A DNA stretch of 64,000 nucleotides from an uncultured Bacilli bacterium (GTDB taxonomy: Bacteria > Bacillota_I > Bacilli_A > RF39 > UBA660), in assembly GCA_934086145.1 (NCBI GenBank), contig CAKOHV010000006.1, forward strand, positions 1 through 64,000. Direction: 5' to 3'. The position numbers and the translations under genes were made by a program. Shown one piece after another: positions 44,082-53,298 of the stretch. The first letter of the stretch is position 1. The number at the start of each line of letters is the position of its first letter. The notes under the pieces were generated by a model that saw nothing but the letters and a program-made list of their open reading frames with translations, ran no database searches and was not told where the DNA came from.

Positions 44082-44742
44082 CTTCATAGTAATTTATAAT
44101 TTTTTCTTTAGTTCCATCACTAGATATTCTGTCCCATTCTTTTTTATAAATCATTTTTGCGTAATTTTTATCTAAGTATTCTTGTTGAAATTTATCTCTT
44201 TCTTTTACAAGTGTTGGGTTGTTTGTCCATAAATTAAAATTGCCTTCATTATTGATTCTTTGACAAATATAATTGTAGCATCTTTCAAAATGTTCATCAA
44301 AAGTAATAAGGTTAGGATAATTTTTTAAGGAAGTTGCAATTTGTCTTTTTGCTAATAGCTCGATATCAAAGTCTCTATCCGAATCAGACACACATTCTCC
44401 AAAAAAATTTCTCGGTTTTTCTTTTCTAGAACCTCTATGATCTTCGACAGCTTCTTTCATTACTTTAATTTCTTCTTCGCTAAAATATTTTTTTAGTTCC
44501 TTGTCTTCGCTTAATATTTTTCCAGATTCATATTCGTGATTATCTCTATCAATATTTAAGCCAATATCATGAAAAGCAGCAATAACGTAAGCTATATTTT
44601 TGTCCAAATTATAGTAATCAGCCAACATCAACATATTTTTAATAACATTATTTATATGTATCATTCCGTGTGAATAGTATTTTTCATACTTGGGAAAAAT
44701 ATTTTTTTCTATATATAAAATCAATTCTTTATTAACATCCAT
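44074..44742 (-). CDS. HD-domain phosphohydrolase
   Basis: 222 aa from the ATG at 44742, with ACGGAGGTG nine bases upstream. HD motif FHDIG (about 68-72), an earlier His (HGMIHINNV) and a later EDHRGS with Asp fit the H...HD...D metal site. The family hydrolyses nucleotides or (p)ppGpp-type phosphoesters; the YfbR/YedJ-like short form fits best. Substrate unknown. Single gene. Confidence 0.82.
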   Translation of the reverse strand: MDVNKELILYIEKNIFPKYEKYYSHGMIHINNVIKNMLMLADYYNLDKNIAYVIAAFHDIGLNIDRDNHEYESGKILSEDKELKKYFSEEEIKVMKEAVEDHRGSRKEKPRNFFGECVSDSDRDFDIELLAKRQIATSLKNYPNLITFDEHFERCYNYICQRINNEGNFNLWTNNPTLVKERDKFQQEYLDKNYAKMIYKKEWDRISSDGTKEKIINYYEDY

Positions 44743-44963
44743 AAATCGACACCTCCGTTTTAAATTATAACACATTTTATATTCAGCATAAGAAAAAGCA
44801 TTATTTTTAATTAAAGCATAATATGTATTTATTTACGTCAAATATTTATTTTTGATGTAAATAAATCATTAAAAAAACAACTTTTATATAATAATTGTTT
44901 TTTTTTATTTAAATTAATTTGATTTTCTGTTATAATTTCCATATAAACTAAGGAGCGATTGTT

Positions 44964-46253
44964 ATGGAAAGTATTGAAAAAACATCCCAAAATCAATGTT
45001 ATATCGTTTCCCTTGATAATGGTATCCGTAATGAAGAACCTGTTACTATTAAGGTTTTTAATAACTTTAATGACGGTACTCAATTGGTAAGATTAAATGA
45101 AAATGTTTTTGGTGTCTATCAATCATATAGTTTGAATCCAGACACTGTTTATATAGATGATTACAATATTATAAAGGCAGATATAGCTGAATTATTGGAT
45201 ATTGATCACGAAGAAACGCGTCGAATTGTTACAGAAGATAGAAATATCGGTGTTTTTACGTCGTTAAATTATAGTCAAAATATTGAAACACGTTTTTCTG
45301 CAAGTAGCATTTTTCAACAGATTGTTGAATATATTAATGAAGGAAAAATTACTGGCGAAGAAGCCTTATGGGTAAGTGACGTTTTACATACTCCGCAAGC
45401 CCAGAAGGGTAATGCTATAAAAGATAAAGAAAAAATTAAAGATATAATCGAGTTAGGTTTTTATGCTTTAAATAAGAAAATTATTTTTGAAACAGTTGAA
45501 GATTTAGATGAAAAAAGCTTAGATGCTTTGAAAAAAAGCTATATTAGAATGATTTTATTTGATATGTTAATAAATCGAAAGTATAGAGGACTTGATTATT
45601 CTTTAATAACAGAGATTGCTAGTGATAATACGCCACTATGGAATACAGCACATTTTTGTCCTATTTCTGTAGCGAATAATATTGAAAAAGATCAATTAGT
45701 TGCTGATAATGAATACTGTATAAATAATTATCTTGTTGACCGCAATGTGACATTGAGTGTTTTATTTGAGTATTATTATCATGAAATAAAAAAAATATCT
45801 GAATCATTAAGTGATGCTAGCAGATTGTATATAGATGCTATTACAAGAATAGTATATAACAACACTGAGTTAAATAAAGCTTCTGAATTAGAAAAAATAG
45901 TTGTTGATAATTTAAAGAAAATATCAAAATTTCAAAAAGAAAAGGAAAAATTGATTTCTTCTGAAAATAAACTTAATAAAGTAGAAAAAACAATGGCTAC
46001 ACAGTCCATAAATGTTCGTGTAACTGCTAAATTAGATTTGATTCAAAAAAAATACCCTGTAAATCCCAAAGAGCATCCTGAATTATTTTCTAAAAAAGAA
46101 CATAAAAAAGAAGAAAACTTAAAACTTACTGTTGAAGAAGAAAAAAGTACTTCTAAAGGATTTACTAATACAGCTATTATAATATCAGCCGTTTCCTTAA
46201 TTTGTGGTATCGGCTTAGGAATAGCATACGTTTTGATAACAATGGGAAGCTAA
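44964..46253 (+). CDS. Tail-anchored protein with a degenerate HipA/PI-kinase-like segment
   Basis: 429 aa, AAGGAGCG site, extended -10 TGT-TATAAT at 44928-44936. No signal peptide. About 200-250 reads ILFDMLINRKYRGLDYSLI...TPLWNTAHF, which recalls the FDxLixNxDRHxxNyglI...PlfDnG core of HipA-like kinases with the catalytic Asp/His changed. This resemblance is weak. About 320-345 is helical and charged, and the last about 25 residues are one membrane helix after GFTNTA. That ending is a looser version of the tail anchors at 34303 and 50697. Confidence 0.65.
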   Translation: MESIEKTSQNQCYIVSLDNGIRNEEPVTIKVFNNFNDGTQLVRLNENVFGVYQSYSLNPDTVYIDDYNIIKADIAELLDIDHEETRRIVTEDRNIGVFTSLNYSQNIETRFSASSIFQQIVEYINEGKITGEEALWVSDVLHTPQAQKGNAIKDKEKIKDIIELGFYALNKKIIFETVEDLDEKSLDALKKSYIRMILFDMLINRKYRGLDYSLITEIASDNTPLWNTAHFCPISVANNIEKDQLVADNEYCINNYLVDRNVTLSVLFEYYYHEIKKISESLSDASRLYIDAITRIVYNNTELNKASELEKIVVDNLKKISKFQKEKEKLISSENKLNKVEKTMATQSINVRVTAKLDLIQKKYPVNPKEHPELFSKKEHKKEENLKLTVEEEKSTSKGFTNTAIIISAVSLICGIGLGIAYVLITMGS

Positions 46254-46266
46254 TCTTCCCTTTTTT
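46244..46266 (+). terminator. Intrinsic terminator
   Basis: GGGAAG-CTAAT-CTTCCC plus T6, overlapping the stop codon. Confidence 0.9.
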
Positions 46267-46267
46267 A

Positions 46268-46296
46268 TTGCATAAAAAAATAATTCATTATAAAAT
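46268..46296 (+). promoter_or_regulatory. Promoter of the 46314-48437 unit
   Basis: TTGCAT, 17-base spacer, TAAAAT. Confidence 0.7.
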
Positions 46297-46313
46297 AAAA
46301 AAGGGATGGTACA

Positions 46314-46826
46314 ATGAACACAAGACAAAAAAACAATCAATTGCTTTTACTTATTCCGTGGCTTTTAATAATATTATTAATAATATTGAATTTACGAATT
46401 AATAAAAATTTATCTAAAGCCAAAACTCAACAAACAACCGAAGCCGTTTGTTTAACTGAAAGAAAAAAAGTAGAAAGTACTTATGATGATTTAGCAAAAA
46501 ATTATCAAGAAATTAACTATAAAACCTTTAAAAAATTATATAAAGGCAAAGATGGAGCTATCATTGCTGTAGTTGACAATACATCAAATACATATAATAA
46601 ATTTATTGAATTTATTAACAAAACATCTTATTATAATGACTTAAATATTAGTTTGTTGAATACTAGTAAATTAACTAAAAAAAATCTAGTTGAATTTTAT
46701 GAATTAGATGATCGCTTTGCATCTTTAGAAAGTAATTATCTTATTGTTGTTAAAAATCAAAAAGTATTAGCTTTAGTAGAAATATCTAATGTTGATTTAG
46801 TTGATTTAATAGAAATTTATGAATAG
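46314..46826 (+). CDS. Membrane-anchored protein, possibly thioredoxin-like without CxxC
   Basis: 170 aa. One signal-anchor helix (about 9-27), then an extracytoplasmic domain of about 110 residues. The order of strands and helices (GAIIAVVDNTS...FIEFINKTSYYNDLNISLLN...SNYLIVVKNQKVLALVE) recalls a thioredoxin fold, but there is no CxxC. Function unknown. First gene of a run with the PH-domain gene (9-base gap). Confidence 0.65.
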   Translation: MNTRQKNNQLLLLIPWLLIILLIILNLRINKNLSKAKTQQTTEAVCLTERKKVESTYDDLAKNYQEINYKTFKKLYKGKDGAIIAVVDNTSNTYNKFIEFINKTSYYNDLNISLLNTSKLTKKNLVEFYELDDRFASLESNYLIVVKNQKVLALVEISNVDLVDLIEIYE

Positions 46827-46835
46827 AGGTATAAT

Positions 46836-47279
46836 ATGGGAAAAGTATATGATCAAGTATGTATGTTTAAAGCCAAATATCCGCACACTATAACATGGTG
46901 GCGTCTTCGTAAACATGCTGCAGTAATAGAGAAACATTTAAATCCAGGAGAGGAACCATTATACACTTTTGCTGGTCAAAAGAACAGTGACAATTCCAAT
47001 GTATGGGCCACCTGCGTTGTATGTCTAACAAATAAGCGCCTTTTAATTGGTCAAGATTATTTATTTGTTGGATATGCTCTTAATTCAATTACTCCTGATT
47101 TGTTCAATGATATGCAAGTATATGCCGGATTAATATGGGGAAAAATAACTATCGACACTCTTAAGGAAACCGTTGATATTACGAATTTAGATAAAAGGAG
47201 TCTACCAGAAATTGAAACTTCTATCTCCAGTTTTATGATGGAAGCCAAGCAAAAGTATCAATCTTCAAAAAAAGAATAA
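46836..47279 (+). CDS. Bacterial PH-domain protein
   Basis: 147 aa, no membrane segment. The central region has the bacterial PH (bPH) pattern: a predicted strand ending in VVCLTNKRLLIG, then strands around LFVGYALNSI and GLIWGKITIDT, then a C-terminal helix. Role unknown. Cotranscribed with its neighbours. Confidence 0.7.
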   Translation: MGKVYDQVCMFKAKYPHTITWWRLRKHAAVIEKHLNPGEEPLYTFAGQKNSDNSNVWATCVVCLTNKRLLIGQDYLFVGYALNSITPDLFNDMQVYAGLIWGKITIDTLKETVDITNLDKRSLPEIETSISSFMMEAKQKYQSSKKE

Positions 47280-47306
47280 TAAACATGTTGTAGTTTTGGA
47301 GTATGC

Positions 47307-48437
47307 ATGAGAAAATATAGAATAAAAAAAAGAAGAGTAGCAATTTTAATTTTAATTATTCTTCTGCCAATTATTGGTGTCTTATTATTAAAGGAAAAAT
47401 CTTATTCTATCAGTTATAATATTGCTGAATATAGTATTGATGAAAACTATGATCGTAAGACCAAAACGTATTATTTTGAAATTAAATACGATGGTCAAAG
47501 ATACGATTTTATCAAAGAAATGAAATATGAAAGAAAACGTCAATTAATAAAAGATGTTAATAAAATCAAAGATGGTGATGATATCTGTCTTGAAATCACT
47601 AGTTCATATTTTCAAACCAATCCATTGTGTTACAGCCAAGATACTTTCATTGATTATCGTTTATCATCAACTCAAATTTTAAATAAATTAAATGTAAACA
47701 CTTATTCTAAAGAATTAAATATTGCTAATAAATATAATAATTATGAACTATTCAACCTAAAAGATAATCTTTTAATATGGAATTATAATGGATTTTTATC
47801 TATTAAAAATGATTCTATTACTGAGATAAATTTGTTTTCAAAAGATATTTATAATATTCTTTTAGCTCAAAAAGTTACAAGGTACTTATTTATTCCAAAT
47901 TATGAACAAAAATATAATTTTTCTAAAGCATATGTTATTGATTTAAATGATTTTAGTAAAAAAGAATGGAATTTAAAATACGAAATATCTTTTGATAGTT
48001 ATATTCTTGGTACTAAGGATGATTCTATTTTTCTTGTTGATAAAAAGAATGAAATTGAATATGAACTAGTTCCCTATAAAAGAAAAATGCGTATAGTAGG
48101 TTCTGCTTCTAAAAATGGCTTTACTTACCAAAATGATAAACTTACCAAAGTATCAATGAATTATCTTACTACCAAAGAAGAACATTTTACCTTTTCTTCC
48201 TTATATAATTACTACATAAATAAAAATAAACTTTATTTAAAGTATCTTGATAATAACGAATCAATGCTTGTTTCATCCAAAGAGATTACACAGATAGTAA
48301 GTGTTACAAAAGATACTGTTTACTATTTAGTAGATGATACTTTATATTTTTATAATCCTTTATATGGGGAAACAAAAGTCCTTAAATATTCTGATTGGCA
48401 ATACAATTATGATAATATGATTTTTATTGATAACTAA
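47307..48437 (+). CDS. Membrane-anchored extracytoplasmic protein of unknown function
   Basis: 376 aa. Basic N-terminus and one signal-anchor helix (about 10-28). The ectodomain is made of repeated short beta strands (NLLIWNYNGFLSI, SIFLVDKKNEIEYELV, TVYYLVDDTLYFYNPL), suggesting a beta-propeller-like fold. Last gene of the 46314 unit before a gap. Family not recognised. Confidence 0.7.
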   Translation: MRKYRIKKRRVAILILIILLPIIGVLLLKEKSYSISYNIAEYSIDENYDRKTKTYYFEIKYDGQRYDFIKEMKYERKRQLIKDVNKIKDGDDICLEITSSYFQTNPLCYSQDTFIDYRLSSTQILNKLNVNTYSKELNIANKYNNYELFNLKDNLLIWNYNGFLSIKNDSITEINLFSKDIYNILLAQKVTRYLFIPNYEQKYNFSKAYVIDLNDFSKKEWNLKYEISFDSYILGTKDDSIFLVDKKNEIEYELVPYKRKMRIVGSASKNGFTYQNDKLTKVSMNYLTTKEEHFTFSSLYNYYINKNKLYLKYLDNNESMLVSSKEITQIVSVTKDTVYYLVDDTLYFYNPLYGETKVLKYSDWQYNYDNMIFIDN

Positions 48438-48476
48438 TTTTTATATGTTTCATATCCTATAATAGGAGTGATAAAA

Positions 48477-48929
48477 ATGTATGATAAATATATGATAGAA
48501 GAGGGAGATACTTTAAGTAGTATAGCCACCAAGTTTAATACTCAAGAGTCAACTATCCTAGATTTAAATAATATAGCCTTTCCTGATTTATTAAGAGCAG
48601 GCAAAGAAATTATTGTCCCTTTAAATAAAAGTACTTACTTTGATTATTATACTATTAAAAAAGGTGATACTTTATACGGGATAGCTCGTGAGTATAATAT
48701 AAATCCAGAATTACTTGCTATTTTAAATGGCTTAGATAAGAATGATTACATATATCCTAATCAAGAAATTTTAATTCCTAAAAGTAGCTTTAGTTATTAT
48801 GTAACAACTGATGGAGACACTATCAAGACAGTTGCTCGTAAATTTAATATCAAGGAAAATGACTTATTAAATAACAATGAAACTATTTATCTTCTTCCTG
48901 GTCAATTAATCGTTAATAAAAATCGTTAA
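48477..48929 (+). CDS. Triple-LysM protein without signal peptide
   Basis: 150 aa from the ATG at 48477; AGGAG is 9 bases before it, and an in-frame GTG at 48468 overlaps that site. Three LysM modules in order (about 1-48, 53-100, 104-148), e.g. YTIKKGDTLYGIAREYNI. LysM binds glycan chains of peptidoglycan or spore cortex. There is no signal peptide or membrane segment, so export would need another route, as proposed for some spore-coat LysM proteins. Confidence 0.85.
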   Translation: MYDKYMIEEGDTLSSIATKFNTQESTILDLNNIAFPDLLRAGKEIIVPLNKSTYFDYYTIKKGDTLYGIAREYNINPELLAILNGLDKNDYIYPNQEILIPKSSFSYYVTTDGDTIKTVARKFNIKENDLLNNNETIYLLPGQLIVNKNR

Positions 48930-48954
48930 AGTAAATATTTATATTTGCTTTTTT
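48928..48954 (+). terminator. Intrinsic terminator after the LysM gene
   Basis: AAAGTAAATA / TATTTGCTTT (one G-U) plus T tract; an extended -10 TGGTATAAT follows at 48958-48966 for the next gene. Confidence 0.78.
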
Positions 48955-48992
48955 AAATGGTATAATAATAATAGAATAGGAGGGATAACTTA

Positions 48993-50591
48993 ATGATTTT
49001 AAAGAAACCATATGGTTTTTTAATCAAACATTTTAAAATAATTAATTTAATTTTATTAGTACCTATTTTGTATATTATTTTAAAATTTGGTGATATTGCT
49101 GGCTTCTTTCGTGACTATGTCGCAGCTAAGTATAATACTCCTGATACTGTTATTGCAGGAAATTATATAACTATTTTAACGTATGTTAATTTGTTATTTT
49201 TGATTATATATAATTTATTTATATATATCTTAATGAAAAATAAGAAAAAGCCTACTCGAGAATATGCTCTAAGTGCTATTTATTATATGGTATTATTGGT
49301 TTTAACTTTGTTATTTTACAATGCTATGACAGCGATTGAAACTAATAATATTGATGCATCTGGTATAAATCTAGTTAGAGATATTGCTAATTTTTCACCA
49401 TTACCGGGTTATGTTATTCTGTTTTTAACTTTTCTAAAATTTTTAGGTTTTAATTTAAAAACTTTTAGTTTTGATAATAATTTAGATTTACATGTCACAG
49501 AAGATGATGAAGCCGAGTTTGAAATTAGGGTAGGACCAGATTCTGCTGTTATTAAGAAAAATATTGTTCACGCTCTAAGAGAAATAAAATACTATTTATT
49601 AGAAAACAGCTTTGTCTTTACTTGTCTTGGCGTTGTTTTATTAATTATGATTTCTTCTTCAATTTATATGCATTTTGGCGTGTACAATAAAAAATATAGT
49701 ATTAATCAAGCGTTTGCCTTAGATACCTTTACATTATCTTTAAAAGATAGTTATATAACTGATGTTGATTACAGTGGTCAAAAGATTGCTGATGATACAT
49801 ATTTCTTAGCGATTGAAATTGGTATTTTAAATAAAAGCTTAAGTACTGCCAGTATTGATAAAAGTAATTTTCGTATTTATATTGGAAATGACATAATATA
49901 TCCTAGTTATGATCGTAGTTCTCGCTTTATTGATATTGGTAAAAGTTACGAAGGACGTGGTATTCAAAGTGAAACTTCAGATAATTATGTTCTAGTATAT
50001 GAGCTAAGCCAAAAGCAAATTAAAAAGAGTTATGAAATGCGTATTTTAAGTAGTTTAACTTATGATACGGGTAAATTAATTCCTAAATACAAAATAATTA
50101 CTGTCAAGCCTCAAAATATTATTGAAAAGAAAGTTCTTGGAGAAAGTACTTTAGGTAAAAAATTAACTTTAGAGAAAACCTTATTAAAAAATACTCAATA
50201 TAAATTAAATAGTATTGATTTTGTAAATAGTTATACATATAAATATCAACATTGTTATGGTACAGACGATTGTGTTGAAACAACTAATACTATTTCACCT
50301 AGTCAAGGTAGTGTTTTAGCAGTAGTTGATGATGAAATAACTTATGACGAAGATTCTTCATATTATAAAAATAGTCGTCGTAATTTCTATGAAGACTTTA
50401 CCAAAATAAAATATACTTATGTTAATGGTAACGTCAGTCAAGACTTAACAGCTTCTTTAAAAGATGTTACACCATCTAGTTTAAAAGGTAAAAAAGTTTT
50501 GGAAGTAACTTCACTAGTTAAGAATAGCCAGAATCGTTCTTTAATAATAGATGTTAGAAATCAAGAAATTGTAATTAAAATAGATAATTAA
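48993..50591 (+). CDS. Multi-pass membrane protein with large DUF4352-like ectodomain
   Basis: 532 aa. Five membrane helices in about 12-150 and at about 205-225, then an extracytoplasmic region (about 235-530). Its first half (FALDTFTLSLKDSYITDVDY...YFLAIEIGILNKS...) has the strand pattern of DUF4352/telomeric-repeat-like beta sandwiches found on many Gram-positive membrane proteins. One Cys pair (HCYGTDDC). AGGAGG site. Unknown role. Terminator downstream. Confidence 0.75.
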   Translation: MILKKPYGFLIKHFKIINLILLVPILYIILKFGDIAGFFRDYVAAKYNTPDTVIAGNYITILTYVNLLFLIIYNLFIYILMKNKKKPTREYALSAIYYMVLLVLTLLFYNAMTAIETNNIDASGINLVRDIANFSPLPGYVILFLTFLKFLGFNLKTFSFDNNLDLHVTEDDEAEFEIRVGPDSAVIKKNIVHALREIKYYLLENSFVFTCLGVVLLIMISSSIYMHFGVYNKKYSINQAFALDTFTLSLKDSYITDVDYSGQKIADDTYFLAIEIGILNKSLSTASIDKSNFRIYIGNDIIYPSYDRSSRFIDIGKSYEGRGIQSETSDNYVLVYELSQKQIKKSYEMRILSSLTYDTGKLIPKYKIITVKPQNIIEKKVLGESTLGKKLTLEKTLLKNTQYKLNSIDFVNSYTYKYQHCYGTDDCVETTNTISPSQGSVLAVVDDEITYDEDSSYYKNSRRNFYEDFTKIKYTYVNGNVSQDLTASLKDVTPSSLKGKKVLEVTSLVKNSQNRSLIIDVRNQEIVIKIDN

Positions 50592-50616
50592 AAAGTGATT
50601 TTATTCACTTTTTTTG
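50591..50616 (+). terminator. Intrinsic terminator
   Basis: AAAAGTGA-TTTTAT-TCACTTTT plus T tract, starting at the last base of the stop codon. Confidence 0.85.
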
Positions 50617-50696
50617 TTTGGGTATCTTTTTCGATAAAACGATTCAATACAATGATATAATATAAATATAAAATAGTTTAATATGGAGATGATATT

Positions 50697-51833
50697 ATGG
50701 ATAATCTAGATTCTAAAAAAAATAACTCTGATATTGTTGTAAATGATAAGATTAATGTTGAAGAAAAAATAGATGAATTAGTAGAAGAAATCAGAAGTCA
50801 AAATTTTCGTGGGACTGATGAGGAAATCAAAATTCAACAAATATTATATTTTGATCGTTATGTTAAGGAGCACATTGATTATGCCTTTGCAGCTTTATCG
50901 TATCAAGACAATTTATTAAAACAAGGAATAACAAGAATAGATTCGAATCCTTATAAAAGTGCTTTTTTAGATGAAGGCTTCTTTAAAGAAAATGAACATG
51001 GTCAAAGATTTGCTGTATGTGGCAGTATCAGTTCAGTTGCAAATAAAGTTTTAAATAAATTAGGAATAAAATGCTCTTATGTTTATGGGCATATTAATAT
51101 GGGAACACCAGAGAATCCTCATTATGTAGGACATAGATGGAATATCGTTGAACTTGGTAATAAACAATATATGCTCGATTTTACTATGGCTATGGTAATC
51201 CATAATAAAGATAAAAACGAGGATTATAGAGAAGACGTTTTACGAGTCATAGATAGTGATGATTTGAAAAGTGAATACAGTTATTTGTTTACTGATTCTC
51301 TTGGGACGAAAAAAATAATTGATGGTTTTAAGATTGAAGCAAATGGTAAAGTTAATCATGATGCAATGGATTTGCAAAATGCTATAACAGATCCGTATCA
51401 AAAGTATCCTAATTTAGGACGAAAACAAGAATCAGAATTTCTAAATATTGGTCGAAAAAAGGATGAGGCTAGTGGGTTTAATGAATCAAGTAACATTGTT
51501 GAACAATCGCCAAGCATAACCCAAGGCTCAGAGACCATTCAATCTAAAAGAATAAATAGTGTATCATCTTTTAAAACAAAAGAGAACTTTGATTCAAGAA
51601 GTCAATCGGAACTTCAAACTGCTAACAAATTAAAAGAAAAAAACATGATTATCAAACAACAAAAAGCTCAACAAAAGAACTTAGACAAACCACTAAGTAA
51701 GATTTTAACTAGAAAGTCAAACACTAATTCAGAATCTTTAACAGGTGGATATGCTAATCTTGAAATATTAGCGCTTATAGTAAGCTCTATTGCTACTATT
51801 TTAAACATCTTGATATATTATATTTGTAAATAG
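50697..51833 (+). CDS. Tail-anchored transglutaminase-like protein
   Basis: 378 aa, no signal peptide, extended -10 TGA-TATAAT at 50653-50661. The central domain carries Cys108 (AVCGSISSVANKVLNKLG), His146 (GHRWNIVEL) and Asp161 (YMLDFT), the Cys-His-Asp triad and spacing of transglutaminase-like peptidases. About 215-340 is polar linker. The C-terminus (Lys/Gln-rich, then GGYANLEILALI... membrane helix) matches the end of the zincin at 34303. Likely cytoplasm-facing thiol hydrolase on the membrane; substrate unknown. Confidence 0.78.
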   Translation: MDNLDSKKNNSDIVVNDKINVEEKIDELVEEIRSQNFRGTDEEIKIQQILYFDRYVKEHIDYAFAALSYQDNLLKQGITRIDSNPYKSAFLDEGFFKENEHGQRFAVCGSISSVANKVLNKLGIKCSYVYGHINMGTPENPHYVGHRWNIVELGNKQYMLDFTMAMVIHNKDKNEDYREDVLRVIDSDDLKSEYSYLFTDSLGTKKIIDGFKIEANGKVNHDAMDLQNAITDPYQKYPNLGRKQESEFLNIGRKKDEASGFNESSNIVEQSPSITQGSETIQSKRINSVSSFKTKENFDSRSQSELQTANKLKEKNMIIKQQKAQQKNLDKPLSKILTRKSNTNSESLTGGYANLEILALIVSSIATILNILIYYICK

Positions 51834-51962
51834 AGTAGAGTATGTAATTTTTTTCAATAGTAATCTTTAATTAACTACCATAAAGATTTTCTTTTAAAAT
51901 AAGGCACTTTTTTATATAACATATTATTCTTTATATGCTTAGCATCGCAATGTTATTATACA

Positions 51963-51990
51963 AAAAGAGACTTCAATCAAAGTCTCTTTT
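51963..51990. terminator. Possible bidirectional terminator
   Basis: AAAAGAGACTT-CAATCA-AAGTCTCTTTT, an 11-bp stem with short A and T tracts, between two convergent genes. The rest of 51834-52130 is AT-rich without a gene. Confidence 0.55.
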
Positions 51991-52130
51991 GAATACTAAT
52001 TTTGAGCCAATGTCGTAGATATCTCCAACTTACTCACAATAATAAAAGCTCTTTTATTGCTAACAATAAATTTCTTTAATATAAATAAATAATTGCTAAA
52101 ACTATGTTACTTTATTAAAACTCTAATTTT

Positions 52131-52828
52131 TTATCTCTTTACTATATAAAAGGATACTTTTGTCTCTGTCAATCCATGTTTTGCAGTTATTTCAATATGG
52201 TATTCACCTTTTTCTCTTATATATGAAGTTACATCATCAATATATTTGCCAGTATATATTTTTTTATAAGGATTCGTAATTCTTGTAATTGCTAAATGGG
52301 TATATTTAGTATCAGTATTTTGTTTCATATTTTGCTCATTATTCGTACATTCCATTTGAAGTTTCCCGTAATAGCAACTATATGAGTCAATGTCTATTAT
52401 ATATTTATTAGAACCATCATTATAAAAAAAGCAACCTGTATCATCATCTTTAATATAACTATTGCCCATATATACACTATTTAGATTAACTAAAAATGGT
52501 ATGATTGGCATTTTTTTGTTGAAATATATGAAACGGCAATTTGTTTATTATTTACTGTTACATAATAATATCTAGCTGTAGATGGTGAAGCACCAAAAAT
52601 ATTATATAATTGAATCGTACCAAAAAATATTTTGATCATGGTAATTATTATTAAAATAAGCGATGTAATAATTATTATTTTCTTTTTTCTTGCTTTCCTT
52701 ATTTTGTTATCAAGTTTATTCATTTCAATAAGTAATTCCTGGTGCTTTTTTAATTCTTCTTCACTTAATATAACAGTTGAATTATTTTTATTCACATAAC
52801 CACACCCATTTATTAAATCGATTACCAT
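52131..52828 (-). pseudogene. Membrane protein gene split by a frameshift at an A7 run
   Basis: The N-terminal frame (52828 down to 52490) encodes a charged helix, one membrane helix (about 51-68) and the start of an ectodomain. The C-terminal frame (52511 to 52131) continues that ectodomain (MPIIPFLVNLNSVYMGNSYI... to FYIVKR). They meet at seven A on the coding strand (52517-52511). One extra A would join them as ISTKKMPIIPF. It could be a true mutation, sequencing error or transcriptional slippage. The N-terminal ribosome binding site is weak; a GTG about 12 codons in is an alternative. Confidence 0.7.
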
Positions 52829-53229
52829 TTTTCACTTTATTAACAATATATAGAATTAAATTTTAATAAATAATACAATTATGATTGTCACAAAGTATTT
52901 AATAAAGTAAATTGAAATTAATAACATATTTTACTCTATAACATTTTTGACATTTATTAAACCTAAAAATTTTTTTGTTAAAGCTGTACTTCCTTTAGGC
53001 AAAGTTATTAAATGCTAGAAAAGTAGTATTATTTATAATGCTTTTTGGTGGTTCTAAGCGAATTAAATCAGAGATGTTGATAATTTTAAAAGCTACCATT
53101 GCTAACCTTTATGTAGAATTGCAAAAATCACAATAAACACTAATTTTTTTGTTATTCATCAATAAGTATTTCTTGTTCGATAAGATTAATCATAAACGCT
53201 ATCTTTGCTTTAAATGTTTTTTGGTAAAA
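52829..53229. other. Gene-free AT-rich region
   Basis: About 400 bases with no supported gene. A 32-codon frame at 53038-53136 (MLFGGSKRIKSEM...) lacks a ribosome binding site, and a shorter frame ends near 53017. Probably decayed sequence. Confidence 0.5.
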
Positions 53230-53256
53230 CAAAAAAAATCAATCTTTCGATTGATT
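53230..53256 (-). terminator. Terminator of tRNA-Cys
   Basis: Minus-strand AATCAATC-GAAA-GATTGATT plus T8; a near copy of the tmRNA and tRNA-like terminators. Confidence 0.9.
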
Positions 53257-53262
53257 CATATA

Positions 53263-53287
53263 TCAAGTTCAATTAAACAACTTGAAC
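53263..53287 (-). other. First 3' hairpin after tRNA-Cys
   Basis: Starts 12 bases after the CCA. Two alternative stems are possible: TCAAGTT/AACTTGA (53263-53269 with 53279-53285) or GTTCAA/TTGAAC (53267-53272 with 53282-53287). No T-tract. Confidence 0.55.
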
Positions 53288-53298
53288 AAAATTTTTAA

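Noticed and set aside
46202..46402. 66-codon plus-strand ORF crossing the terminator at 46244
   Set aside because: Overlaps two better-supported genes in other frames and has no ribosome binding site.
53038..53136. 32-codon ORF (MLFGGSKRIKSEM...)
   Set aside because: No ribosome binding site or promoter and no recognisable family; more likely decayed sequence.
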